A stretch of 64,000 bases of DNA from Sorex araneus (GCF_027595985.1 NC_073305.1:109636035-109700034), one strand, 5' to 3'; positions 48,469-59,089 are shown, numbered from the stretch's first letter. The notes: generated from the sequence alone by a model not told the origin. Numbers and translations are program-made.

Positions 48469-48590
48469 GGGGCTGGAGTGATAGCACAGTGGCTAGGGCA
48501 TTTGCCTTGCAAGTGGCCAACCTGGGTTCGATTTCCAGCATCCCATATGGTCCCCTGAGTACCAACAGGGGTGTTTCCTGAGTGCAGAGG
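48469..48590 (+). mobile_element. SINE-A, 3' truncated by a simple-repeat tail
   Basis: Near-consensus head and first half of the body, then an abrupt change into GA/AAAG repeats. In the last IBTK intron, antisense to the gene. Confidence 0.9.
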
Positions 48591-48717
<127 letters not shown>

Positions 48718-48880
48718 CATTATATATCAGGAGTCTGAAAATGTTTGCATTATCACAATTGCTCTAAATAACTATCCTGAATACATTCTATTAACACTTC
48801 AATTGCTGAATGTTTTACTTTGCATTTACATTTATTTATTGTTTACATTTATTTTATTTATTATTTACATTTATTTATTG

Positions 48881-49049
48881 GGTTTTGCACCATACCTGGC
48901 AATGCTCAGGGATTACTCCTGGTTTGGCAATCAGGAAATCACTCCAGGTGGTAATTAGGGTGCCATATGGGATGCTGAAGATTGAACCTGGGTTGGCCAT
49001 GTACAAGGCAAGTTTCAAGTTTCCTACATAATGCTATCTCTCCAGCCCT
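48881..49049 (-). mobile_element. SINE-A
   Basis: Reverse body (CACCATACCTGGCAATGCTC) and head end CTCTCCAGCCC. The tail at the left is an ATTTATTT-type repeat (48821-48880). It lies 130 bp from an IBTK exon. Confidence 0.88.
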
Positions 49050-49179
49050 GCATTTTCACTTAAACTTAGTATGTACTTTTACTTCTACTTTTACTATACA
49101 AACAATTTTCTGAAGATCTAAGATGAAATGCAATATAATTAAAACTTCCATAATAAAATTTTCTAGGCACATCATTTAC

Positions 49180-49312
49180 CTGAATCAAAGCCAAGGGTTT
49201 TTCTCGACTTCTGATAAGAGCTGCTTCCTGTTGTAGTTCTTCTTCTACAATAGATGCAAAAGTGACTGGGGGTGCCACGGATGGAGTAGTCAATGAAGAA
49301 GACAGCCAGGGA
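49180..49312 (-). CDS. IBTK: IBTK, penultimate coding exon
   Basis: 133-bp internal exon between a TTTTTTCAG acceptor (49313-49314) and a GTAAAT donor (49178-49179). The first base completes an Asn codon begun in the exon at 49663-49767; then 44 codons run to a phase-0 end. The product reads PWLSSSLTTPSVAPP, then VTFASIVEEELQQEA, then ALIRSREKPLALIQ. The acidic, glutamine-rich stretch looks like a short amphipathic helix and is the most recognisable part of the IBTK tail. The segment spliced to the terminal exon gives one continuous frame. No domain with a known catalytic role is present here. Confidence 0.92.
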
Positions 49313-49662
49313 CTGAAAAAATATTAATAGTTTTCAATCTTCCTAACATTCTGCAGAAGAAAATCTCTAAAATACTCTTGAAAAAAACTTTAAAACAATT
49401 TTTTCCAGTAATGTATAAAGTCCCTAGGAACTTTTACATCTCAATTACAGAATTAAGAGGTGAGAAACAGAACAAAAAGGAAAACTAATGTATTATTCGG
49501 ATCAATGCTATAGAGAATATTTTGGAAAACAACAAAAAGTGGGATGAGTCAAACAGCAAGTTCCTGACAAAACTTTCTTTAGTATCATTCAGTTTCCAAT
49601 TTCTTTCAGAGCTAAATAGCAACCTAGCTTTAGAGGACCAAAAGCTAATCAATTAAACTTAC
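49313..49662 (-). other. Short IBTK intron (350 bp)
   Basis: Free of recognisable repeats; donor GTAAGT and acceptor TTTTTTCAG. Confidence 0.8.
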
Positions 49663-49767
49663 TTGAGACTATCTACAAGGGGTAAATCTAAGATAGGATT
49701 GATTTTTGCACCTAGAATACCATGAGAAGACTTTATTTTTGCACCTAGAATACCATGAGAAGACTTT
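49663..49767 (-). CDS. IBTK: IBTK, third-last coding exon with 33-bp in-frame duplication
   Basis: 105-bp exon with donor GTAAGT (ends at 49663) and acceptor TTTTTTTAG (exon starts at 49767). The first base completes an Arg codon begun in the exon at 56447-56596; the last two bases start an Asn codon finished at 49312. It encodes KSSHGILGAKI twice in a row, then NPILDLPLVDSL. The two copies (49735-49767 and 49702-49734) are identical at the DNA level, so the product gains 11 residues. Human IBTK, as I remember it, has one unit here. The upstream intron is occupied by a SINE-B that ends about 10 bp before the acceptor. The frame is open, so this is probably a tolerated length change in a disordered tail; an assembly artefact is the alternative. 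Confidence 0.88.
49702..49767 (-). repeat. Perfect 33-bp tandem duplication inside an IBTK exon
   Basis: Two identical 33-bp units, 49702-49734 and 49735-49767, directly adjacent. The distal unit starts exactly at the first exonic base, so the duplication begins at the splice junction. It adds 11 codons without changing the frame. Perfect identity implies a recent event, or a duplicated read overlap. Confidence 0.9.
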
Positions 49768-49777
49768 CTAAAAAAAT

Positions 49778-49977
49778 GTAACACTGTCGTCCCATTGTTC
49801 ACTGATTTGCTTGAAGGGGCACCAGTAATGTCTCCATTGTGACTTGTTGTTACTGTTTTTGGCATATCGAATATGCCATGGGTAGCTTTCTAGGCTCTCT
49901 GAGAGTGATAGAAGAATCAAACCCAGGTTGGCTGTGTACAAGGTAAACACCCTACCCACTGTGCTATTGCTCCAGTC
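49778..49977 (-). mobile_element. SINE-B abutting an IBTK splice acceptor
   Basis: Reverse B copy with an internal deletion in the body, in the same sense as the gene. Its 3' end lies about 10 bp upstream of the exon that starts at 49767 (gene orientation). The branch point and part of the polypyrimidine region of that intron therefore fall in or next to SINE sequence. No clear TSD was seen. Confidence 0.9.
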
Positions 49978-51166
49978 CTTCAACAAATGCCAAAATTAGA
50001 AATTAAAGATCCTAGTAACATTCTAAAACTGCTTATTAATAGAAATATAGGGAAAGAATTATAAGCTTGACTCAGAAGACAAAAATGTACACACATTTTC
50101 AACAACAATAAAATACAATTAAAAATAATCTTGTGTTATAATACTATATAGAGCTTTAGTAGTTAGGAAGCCTGAGGGTCCACTGGTAATTCTCAGACAA
50201 TGAGGTTCAATGTGAAGGGAGAGTGCTATGCTGCTCAGGAACTGTGGCTCCAGGAATTATCTGAACTACCTCAGCAAAGCTGTACAGGACTATACCCAAT
50301 GATGCTTCGGAGACCATGAAATGAGGGAGATGGAGTCAGGGTTGAAAGCATATAGAGCATAGTGGCATGTAACACCTGTATTAGTTCTCTAGCCACTAGG
50401 ATGCTTAGTTTTAATAAAATTCTAAGGCTTGAAACTTGCTGGATATCTGATATATATTCAAAGACATCTCTGGAGTGTATTTAAAAATTTCAACTCAGGT
50501 GGGAAAAAATTAACTAGAGAAATTTATTTAGTTTATTAACTAGAGAAATTTACAGATAAAATTATTATAAGATGATAAAACTGCTAGAATGAATCTTAAA
50601 ATAAAAAAAGAAATATACATATATATATGTATATACATGTGTGTGTATATATACATATAAAATAAACATTTTGACTGGATGGAGTCTAAACTCAGATTCC
50701 ATAGGTTAGATTTCTTGAAAGATCTTATAGTAAATCTAAGGTTAGCAATTTAGAAGCTTTATAGAGGATTAAAGTATAACAGAAAAATGACAGATTTAAG
50801 TAGTGCTCAGAAATCATCCTAGGATTAGGGATCGGCTAAAGTGTTTTGACACTCTCAAAGACACACAAAAATAATGTAGAGCCTATAATCATTTAACTCT
50901 AAGTAAGTAGATTACAAATTCTCATCAAAAATGGTATGTTACTAGCTTACAGGACTGAATGTTATGACTAAAGTATCTTATACAGTTCTTAAAATGAAAA
51001 TCTAAGGAACAAGAGCTAAAGTACAGCAATTTATATATTAAGACTAATAAAAATTTTTCATATTTATCATCAGATTTAAGAGCTATAATAAGTCTATATA
51101 ATAGGAATTACTATTCTAATTTCATATTACAACTGATGCTTAAAAAGATTCACAGACAAGAATTAA
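49978..51166 (-). other. IBTK intron, unique AT-rich DNA
   Basis: No exon recognised. An ATAT/GTGT tract lies at 50618-50660. A duplicated AACTAGAGAAATTTA occurs at about 50510 and 50537. Confidence 0.5.
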
Positions 51167-51305
51167 ACGGGTAGGGCGTTTGCCTTGCATGTGGCAGACC
51201 CAGGTTCGATTCCCAGCATCCCATATGGTCCCCTGAGCACCGCCAGGAGTAATTCCTGAGTGCAGAGCCAGTACTAACCCTTGTGTGCGACGAAAAAAAA
51301 AAAAA
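51167..51305 (+). mobile_element. SINE-A, 5' truncated
   Basis: Starts within the head at CGGGTAGGGCGTTTGCC and runs through the body to a 12-A tail. Confidence 0.9.
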
Positions 51306-51380
51306 TTAAATCTGTCTCATAAATTTATATCAGAATTCTTTCAAGAACTGATTTGATTTTCAATGAATAAACTACTCACT

Positions 51381-51615
51381 AAGGACTGGAGCAATAGCAC
51401 AGAGGGTAGGGCGTTTGCCTTGCACGTGGCCAACCCGGGTTCATTTCCTCCATCCCTCTCGGAGAGCGTGACAAGTTACCGAAAGTATCCCACCCGCATG
51501 GCAGAGCCTGGCAAGCTATCCATGGCATATTCGATATGTCAAAAAACAGTAACAAGTCTCACAATGGAGACGTTATTTGTACCTCCTTGAGCAAATCAAT
51601 GAACAACGTGACGAC
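51381..51615 (+). mobile_element. SINE-B, full length
   Basis: A complete forward B, including the tRNA-like head (GACTGGAGCAATAGCACA). Antisense in an IBTK intron. Confidence 0.92.
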
Positions 51616-51851
51616 TTTTGTTTGTTTGGTGCTGCAGTACCAAACTCATTACAAATTTAACCCAGTCAACTAATTCTTCCAGAATTTTATTGTTTAAAAA
51701 AAAACAAAGCTATGATTAAGCAAGTATAAAAATTTTCCACCTTTTAAAAAATAAAGCATTATTATACTTTAGATATTTGCAAAACAGTAGAAGCATTCCC
51801 AGTAGACAAGTACATATAATATTTAGCGCTTTGAAAATAAAAGCAACCTAA

Positions 51852-52028
51852 TTTTTTTTTTTTCTAGCTTTGTGGGTCATACCAGGTGTTGCACAGGGGT
51901 TACTCCTGGCTCATGCACTCATTACTCCTGGCAGTGCTCGGGGGACAATATGGGATGCTGGGAATCAAACCAGGTTGGCCGTGTGCAAGGCAAACACCCT
52001 ACCCGCTGTGCTATAGCTCCAGCCCCCA
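51852..52028 (-). mobile_element. SINE-A, full length
   Basis: Reverse copy with TSD CAACCTAA at 51844-51851 and 52029-52036. Confidence 0.9.
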
Positions 52029-52036
52029 CAACCTAA

Positions 52037-53240
52037 AATCTTTTCAAGAATTCAAGAACATTAACCTGTCAAATTTAGATACCAAATAACTTTTTCCCTC
52101 TTATAGTTGGCTTGAATAACTTTTGTATCTTAATTATAGATTTTTATCTTAAGATTAAAGCAGATTTAAAAACATAAAGTGTAGGATAACATAGCCTCAG
52201 GTAGTTTAGGTTTACTGGGTTACTCCCATCACAGTGCTCCCATTCCTCTGTTTACTTGTAACTTCTTTCTTTGTGTTCTGTTGACTTGTAAATAGTTTTT
52301 CTCTTCTCCTTGAGTCCTTTACATAGTTTATTCAGAGCCAAGTCCTTTTGTATGGGCACAGGAAGACTGTAGCAAATGCTATGCTTTTGTAACCTGGGAG
52401 TCATTTGACTCTGCATGTTATTTTCCTCCTGGGCATCTATCTGTTCTCTTGACCTAAGCCTCAGCTGCCCTTATTTCCTAGCACCCCCAAAAGCAGGGTC
52501 CCAATGTGGGATGGGACAGACGAGTTGTGTGAGGGCAAGCGGTGAGTTGTGTGCTACCCTGGCATCGAGATGGGCCTGGCCAAAGTGCCTAATGCTTAAC
52601 TATAAGTTAAGAGCTTGGTCATGGACAAATGCTGTCATGATCCAAAAGTAACAATGAGACTAGGACCCTGCTAGAGATAGGAAAGACTAATCTAGTCTGA
52701 GCACTGTAGTCTGAGATTGAAATGGACCCAGGAGAGCTGCCCTACAAGCCTCAATGTATTTCTTACTGTGTCCATACAAAAAATAACTAGTATTAAGATG
52801 TTAATGAGTTCTTGGACTAAGGAAAGAGAAAAACCATAAGAAGTATTTTGCCTGCTGGCAGTCAGGAAGGGCTTTTGGAATGCTGGCCCTCAGGAAGGGC
52901 TTTCTTATGTTGATTTTGCTAAGGGAGGAATGTGTGTAGCCTAGAGGGCAAGGTGGAGAGAGACAAGTAGGGGGAGAGACTACTAATGAAGAGGAGGAGA
53001 ATCCAGAGTGAGAGGGGGCGAGAGCCAAGACAGAGAAGTGGGGAGAGATAGGAGTGAATGGAATAAACAACAACTGATCAATCGACTGGCTTGGCCCTTG
53101 TTTCCTCCTCAGTCTGCCCCATGGCCCGGGCCGCCCCCCCTGAACACCGGGGGCAGCCAACAGGAAGAGCCACCCGGGCTCTCACCCTCAGCACCCCCCA
53201 TGTTTTTTTTACAATAAAGTGTCTCACCATTTTTTTTCTT
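52037..53240 (+). mobile_element. Candidate ERV LTR or other retroelement, boundaries unclear
   Basis: About 52430-53230 is GC-richer than the intron around it. It contains AATAAA at 53062-53067 and again at 53213-53218, a GA-rich block at 52950-53060, and a GC-rich block (GCCCGGGCCGCCCCCCC) at about 53123. A TG start is possible at 52633 (TGTCATGATCC). No TSD or viral gene was seen. The 119-codon and other frames here carry no recognisable motif. It lies antisense in an IBTK intron. Confidence 0.4.
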
Positions 53241-53901
53241 TTGCTAATTAGAAACAAGATTTTTCTTGTTTCTATTTCTATTTCGTATTTTCTGAACAGA
53301 ATTACATAAAGGGACATTTAAGTGAAAATGAAAATAGAATATATAACACTAAACAAATTCCACAGATGCCCTTTTCTACATACTCATAAATAACAGTAAC
53401 CCATGGGAGGAGGTGGTAGAGACATCACATCTGTCACCATCAAAACAAAAATGTATGATTTATGAAGTTTCCCAAGTCTCCCTATTCCTGTTCCCCTTCC
53501 TAAAGACCATAAATACAACCACTGAAAGTATTTAAGAGTCAAGTCCTTTTTCCTCGATGAAGTTTTCATACGGCCTTATGTCTTAACCTATCATTATTTG
53601 TTACCTTTTCAGAACTGCTAAACTGATTTTCAATTAATATATTCCTTATGATTTCTTTAATACTGTCATATTGTACTATATTTTATTCTTACTCTGTCAT
53701 TTAACTCCCCTGTGTGCAGATTTACACTATTAGATATCAAAACACATTTAAGGTTACACACCTTAATATGCTTAATTACTTAATATAATATGCTTCACAT
53801 ATACTCAGGAGAGTACACAATATTATGCACATTTTAGGTAGCACATAGTTTGAAAAATCAATATTTGATCTGTTGTATTTTATTGCTTTCTAAAAAGTTT
53901 A
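53241..53901 (-). other. IBTK intron, unique DNA
   Basis: No exon or repeat recognised. Confidence 0.4.
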
Positions 53902-54055
53902 CTCAGAACCATAGCGGTAGTACAGCAAGTAGGCCCTGCACGTAGCTGACTGAGGGCAGATCCCTGGCACCATATATTTTCCCCTGAAACTTACAGAAGT
54001 GAGTGTAGAGCCAGGCATAAACCTGGGCGCCACCAGGTGCAGCACAAAAACCAAA
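53902..54055 (+). mobile_element. SINE-A, diverged
   Basis: TSD AAAAGTTTA at 53893-53901 and 54056-54064. Head and body both worn. Confidence 0.82.
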
Positions 54056-54159
54056 AAAAGTTTAATCATACATTATGATTAAAAATGAAATAAATTATTT
54101 TATCTCTGCGATTAGTGCTTTAAAACACACGCTATAACATACTCTAAAAAAAATGTTCT

Positions 54160-54331
54160 GGGGCTGGAGCAATAGCACAGCGGGTAGGGAGTTTGCCTTG
54201 CACTCGGCCAACCCGGTTTCGAATTCCAGCATCCCATATGGTCTCCCGAGCACCGCCAGGAATAATTCCTGAGTGCATGAGCCAGGAGTGACCCTTTGCA
54301 TCTAGGAGTGTGAGCCCCCCCCAAAAAAAAA
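54160..54331 (+). mobile_element. SINE-A, full length
   Basis: Near-consensus head; CCCATATGGTCTCCCGAGCA body; C-run then A tail. Possible TSD AAAAAATGTTC/AAAAAAGTTC. Confidence 0.92.
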
Positions 54332-55119
54332 GTTCAAAGTAATGTAATAGCATATGCCATTTTTCACAAGTAAAACTCCTGGTGTCACAGCACACTCTAG
54401 TGACCAACTGTGAAATCACAGATCCTTAATATTACAAATTATGAATTAAACGTTCATACCTTAAAAATCTACCCTAAGTACATGATATGACTTACTATAT
54501 TAAAACAAATGGTACTTTAAACAAAGAAACTATTTAATTTATTCATTTAGTCTTTCACTAAATGTTCAGTAGGCACTTACTACAGATTTAAAGAATATTC
54601 TAAGCACTGGATACAATGAACAAAGAAATTAATTTTTACTCTCATTCAAAACATAGTTGAATAAAATACAGAACATTAAAGAGTCACAATAGAAATACTA
54701 AGTGCCTTGAAAAAGTAACAGGGAAATGATTCAGTAAAGGAAGTCAAACTTCTCTGACCAAATAGAGATTGAAAGAAGACTTGATTCAATCAACTAGTCA
54801 ACAAGTGGGAAGAAGAAAATGATATTTGAGACGTCAAGAGAAGCCCAAAATAGCTAGGATAAGAACATGTTGAAAAATAAAAAATGAAATTTGCAGGAGA
54901 TACAATATATGCTGCCTTCATGAAATCTAGTTAACACGCTGGTGGGTGGTGTGGTGCTACAACGTTGTGTGCATATAACCCAATCATTAACAGTACTGTT
55001 AATAAGAGTGCTTAAGAAGAAAAATAAAAATTCTAGCCTTTATCTTAAGAGTGTCAAAAAATTTAAAAAAAATAACCTATTTCAATAAGAAAAAAAAAAA
55101 AAAACTATGGGAAAGACCC
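54332..55119 (-). other. IBTK intron, with a weak ancient repeat
   Basis: 54535-54640 (TTTATTCATTTAGTCTTTCAC, TAAGCACTGGATACAATGAAC) resembles the common old mammalian repeat with CACTGGGGATACAG; family not named. Confidence 0.4.
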
Positions 55120-55312
55120 ATCAAAAGGCTACCTGGGAGGCCAGAGAAGACAGCAGTGGGAGGCAGATTTGCTTTTGTAGTGTTGACCCTGTTCAATCCC
55201 TGGATACACATATGTGTCGGTCCCTCAAACACTGAGTGATGCCTGAACTCAGCCAAGAGGAAACCCAGAGTACAGCTGGGGATGCTCAAACTCTTCCCAA
55301 AATAAAAAATAC
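55120..55312 (+). mobile_element. SINE-A, strongly diverged
   Basis: GTTCAATCCCTGGATAC, GTGATGCCTGAACTCAGCC and CAGCTGGGGATGCTC keep the SINE-A order. Confidence 0.5.
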
Positions 55313-55484
55313 TGAGGCCATGTGAGTGAAAGACTACAGGAAGGTTGATGTTAGTGTAAATAAAGCTTATTATATGGTTTTGAGAGATACTAAATTTTTG
55401 TTCAGTCTAAAATATTGAAGGAATTAGTACTTCAGGAGAATCCAAATTCACAGAATAAAAAAAAAAAAACATTTCTCATGACTT

Positions 55485-55703
55485 CCACCCCATTTTTATT
55501 GAGGTGCCATGATTTTTAGAAGCATCAGTAATAACCTGAAGATACTTGTACCAATACCATACCAACCACCATAATGTACCATTACCCTTCCCCGTGCCTC
55601 AATCAGTTAAGTTTCCTTCTATAAATCAATTATCCAGTTCTTTTGTCTTTTGACATTGGTTGCTCCCTTACTATGTTTCTTCCCGCCCTCCTTTATAAAA
55701 ATG
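55485..55703 (-). mobile_element. LINE-1 3' UTR, old subfamily
   Basis: GAGGTGCCATGATTTTTAG, CCACCATAATGTACCATTACC; layout as at 43905-44288 but diverged. Confidence 0.5.
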
Positions 55704-55882
55704 GGCAGGAAGCAGAAAGTCAGTACAGTGGGTAAGGCACTTGCCTTGTAGATGGCTGACTTGGGTTCAATCCCCCGCATCCCATATGGTTAGTCTCCCA
55801 AGCACTACCAGGAGAGATTTGAGTGCAGAGCCAGGAGTAACCCCTCAGCATCGATGGGTGTGCTACCCCCCACCAAAAAAAA
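55704..55882 (+). mobile_element. SINE-A, diverged
   Basis: GCAGAAAGTCAGTACAGTGGG head, GGTTCAATCCCC box B, full body, A tail. Confidence 0.88.
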
Positions 55883-56446
55883 AGATATAACCATAACTTT
55901 TTTACTCCAAAAATCCTTTAGTATTCTTTTCAAATATAAATAAATGACTAGTTTTGTCAGAGAAAAACTGAAAGTACCCAAAAGTATATTAGCAAGTAAA
56001 GATAAGCAGCTTGTTTCAGTCATACAGTGAAATTATCAGAATTATCAGTGAAAAAACAGACTGACCTCGTAAAATAAATACAACTAAATGAGTTTCAGGA
56101 TAAATATTTTTAAAGCACTTAACTGAAGATGCCACTGATATAAAACTCTATACTGACAATTTAAGTAGCAATTTAAACTGACAGAAGCAGATTAGCAACT
56201 ATATAGGGAGCAAGTTGAGCAAGATAAGAAAAGACAAAGAAGCAAAATGAAATTTCTGAAGATGATAGTTTTATTACTATAATTATTAAAGTATATAGCT
56301 GATATTATGAATGCTTAGATGTCAGCACCATATATGAAAGAATTCATAAAAATGTGCTTATAAAATTTTAGAGAATATTTCTGAATATAAAGCTATCACA
56401 GAACATTTCAAGACAGAAAGCATATAAACTTATAAACATATATTAC
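55883..56446 (-). other. IBTK intron, unique DNA next to an exon
   Basis: No repeat recognised. Confidence 0.4.
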
Positions 56447-56596
56447 CTTGTAACTTTGGGAGGCGGGGAATTTTCAGTTCCTTTAAAGCAAACTTTTTTG
56501 ACATGATCTCCTGAACTATGGTCAGTAATACTTTGTTTTTCTTCTACTAATAAATCCCGGAATGACTTGGATGTAACTGAATGTATAGAAGTCGTC
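56447..56596 (-). CDS. IBTK: IBTK, fourth-last coding exon
   Basis: 150-bp exon with acceptor TTTTTTATAG (exon starts at 56596) and donor AAG/GTAATA (exon ends at 56447). It begins with one base that finishes a codon, runs 49 codons, and ends with two bases (AG) that join the A at 49767 to make Arg. The product reads TTSIHSVTSKSFRDLL, then VEEKQSITDHSSGDH, then VKKVCFKGTENSPPPKVT. The SKSFRD and SSGDHVKKV motifs match my recollection of the Ser-rich region of IBTK C-terminal to the BTB domains. Frame and phases agree with the next exon. The preceding exon must end in phase 2, which the candidate at 61189-61220 does. Confidence 0.9.
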
Positions 56597-56739
56597 CTAT
56601 AAAAAACAGATCATGATTAAACATCCATTTTTAAAAAGGTCACTACTAAGTACAATGATGAGTATACGAGAATTTTCCAATGTTCTTTACCGCTGCTACA
56701 TTTTCCAATACAGTGCTGCAATCTTGTAATCCATGTTTA

Positions 56740-57446
56740 ACTAATGAAAAGGAGAGTACACCACCCACCACAGCAGGTAGCCCCACTACAATCTTCAACC
56801 CCCCCTGCTCCTTCTTCCTGCCTCACCAATCCAGAAGAGTGCTGTGAGTGGAGAGCCCTGGCAGAACTCGCCTGGGAGGTACTCACTGCTGCAGGTAGTG
56901 GCCCTGCAACCTCCACCCCACCTCTCACTCTAGAGGGAGCCACCACGAAACCACAACAGCAAGTTTCATCAGAGAATCTCTATCCCCCAGCTAAGGTGAA
57001 GCAGAGAGCTGAATAACTGTTGTGGCTTTACACAGGTAACAACGCCACCCCTTCCCTTCATCTATAACCGCCCTACACAAATTCTGCCCCATTGAAACCT
57101 TCAAAATATTTGGCCAGAGACCAGGATTATCTAGACATGGGAGCTGCAAACACCTCCTCGGTCAGTAACCAAGTTAAAAGCAGCCACCAACATGGACACC
57201 AGATCTGCGAGAAGGTGCAGCATGTCTGGAAATTCTTGGAGACCAGTAGTAACTAATTAAAGGCAAACTAGTTCAAACATGCTATGATTGTGGTCAAGTA
57301 CCAACAGATGTGAAACCTGAAAGGCTATCTGGTCCCCCAATGGCAAAGAACACATATACTTCCATCCAGGTCAGCACACAACCATACCCTCACTATTGCA
57401 CATAATAAGAAAAAGCAAAGAAATTCACCTGTACTAATGGAGGATG
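56740..57446 (+). mobile_element. Half-L1 (HAL1)-like element, 5' part
   Basis: A C-rich start (CACCCACCACAGCAGGTAGCC) followed by a region that leads without a break into ORF1-like sequence after the SINE at 57447. I read it as the 5' part of an L1/HAL1-type element, antisense in an IBTK intron. Assignment of the 5' part is by position. Confidence 0.5.
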
Positions 57447-57694
57447 GGGCTGGAGTGATAACACAGCGGGTAGGGCATTTGCCTTGCATGTGACCAACCT
57501 GGGTTCAATTTCTCCATCCCTCTCTCGGAGAGCCTGGCAAGCTACCAAGAGTATCCCGCCCACACGGCAGAGCTTGGCAAGCTACCTGTGGCGTATTCAA
57601 TATGCCAAAAACAGTAACAACAAATCTCACAATGGAGATGTTACTGGTGCTCGCTCAAGCAAATAGATAAGCAATGGATGACAGTAATACAGTG
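57447..57694 (+). mobile_element. SINE-B, full length, inserted in HAL1-like element
   Basis: Perfect TSD AATGGAGGATG at 57436-57446 and 57695-57705. Complete head and body. Confidence 0.95.
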
Positions 57695-57958
57695 AATGGA
57701 GGATGACAAAAAACTTTGAAGGATATCAAGCTCAGACCTCTCTAATCTCCCTGATGTGAAATTCAAAGTGACAATTAGTCTGATCACTGAATTGAAAACA
57801 ACAGAGCTCCAACAAGAAAAAACAAAGAGAAAACAAATCAGGAATCACCTATTGAAAAGCAAAGTAGAATTTAAAAATACAATGGAGTGAATAAGCATCA
57901 GAATGACAGAAGAGAAGAATGAACTGATGTGCTCAAAAACCAGATGCAGGAAACCATA
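57695..57958 (+). mobile_element. HAL1-like element, middle part
   Basis: GAAATTCAAAGTGACAATTAG, TGAATTGAAAACAACAGAGC and TGAACTGATGTGCTCAAAAAC follow an L1 ORF1-type region with broken frames. Confidence 0.65.
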
Positions 57959-58198
57959 CTGCACTGTCCTATTGTTCATCGATTTGCTCAAGTGGGCACC
58001 AGTAACGTCTTCATTGTGAGACTTGTTGTTACTGTTTTTGGCATATCAAATACGCCACGGGCAGCCTGCCAGGCTCTGCTGTGGAGGCGGGATAATCTGG
58101 GTAGCTTGCCGGGCTCTCTAAGAGGGATGGAGGAATCGAACTCCGGTTGGTCGAATGCAAGACAAACGCTCTACTTAGTTGTTCTATTGATCCAGTCC
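57959..58198 (-). mobile_element. SINE-B, full length, inserted in HAL1-like element
   Basis: Perfect TSD AGGAAACCATA at 57948-57958 and 58199-58209. Confidence 0.95.
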
Positions 58199-58483
58199 AG
58201 GAAACCATACAAAAAGAAGGGAAAAAAAAGCATCAAAGTTGTACAGTATACATTCAACAAGGGTTATAGGGGTTAGAAAAGAGACTGGAGAAAAAAGTTT
58301 AGGTATGAAAAATTAGAAGTAAAGATTCCTCAATCTGAGGATTGACTTAAGACACCCAGATATAGGCAGCTCAAAGAATTAGAAATATCAAGACACATCG
58401 TAATTACAATCCTAAGAGCTAGAGACACAACTCTAAAAGCAGCAAAAGTAAAGCCCAAAACTACATATGAAAGATCCCCAATA
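58199..58483 (+). mobile_element. HAL1-like element, third part
   Basis: ATCAAGACACATCGTAATTAC and CTCTAAAAGCAGCAAAAG match the conserved L1 segment around AGCAGCAAGAGAAA. Confidence 0.7.
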
Positions 58484-58666
58484 GGGAGAAATAGTGGGAA
58501 CATTGGTGGTGGAGAATGGGCACTGGTGGAGGGATGAGTACTCAACCATTATATGACTGAAACGTAATCACAAAGTGTGTAAGTCTGTAATTGTATCTCA
58601 TGGTGTTTCATTAAAAAAATTTAAAAAATAAAAAACAAAACAAAAAATTAAGAAATTTTTTTTTAA
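58484..58666 (+). mobile_element. Very short LINE-1 3' end inserted in HAL1-like element
   Basis: GGGAACATTGGTGGTGGAGA, GGGCACTGGTGGAGGGATG, TTGTATCTCATGGTGTTTC and an A-rich tail. TSD ATCCCCAATA at 58474-58483 and 58667-58676. The copy is under 190 bp. Confidence 0.88.
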
Positions 58667-58900
58667 ATCCCCAATAAAAATTACAGCAGTTCTTTCAAAT
58701 GAAATTCTACAGGCTAGAAGGGAAAAGTACAAAATATACAACACACTAACAGAAACAGAAATCCAAACAATACTTTATCCAGCTAAATTGTTATTCAAAT
58801 TTAGTGATACAACAAACAACTTCAGTAACAATCAGCAGTTAAAACTGCTCTGAGTCACTAAATCAGCACTGCAAGATATACTAAATAGTTTCATAAAAAA
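58667..58900 (+). mobile_element. HAL1-like element, fourth part
   Basis: AAATTCTACAGGCTAGAAGGG, ACTTTATCCAGCTAAATTG and CACTGCAAGATATACTAAAT continue the ORF1-type order. Confidence 0.7.
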
Positions 58901-59045
58901 GGCCAAAAAGCAACAGAGTGATAGTACAGAGTGTAAGTTGCTTGCCTTGCATGAGACTGACCCATGTCTGTGTTTGATCCCCAGGTAGGACATGTTTCCC
59001 TGAGTACTGCCAGGAGTGATCCTTGAGCATGGCAAAAGACTCACT
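58901..59045 (+). mobile_element. SINE-A, diverged
   Basis: AGTGATAGTACAGAGTG head, CTGAGTACTGCCAGGAGTGA body. Confidence 0.8.
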
Positions 59046-59087
59046 TCAGAACCCAGGCTTAATTGTATACTCTAGAGTTAGTTACTT

Positions 59088-59089
<2 letters not shown>

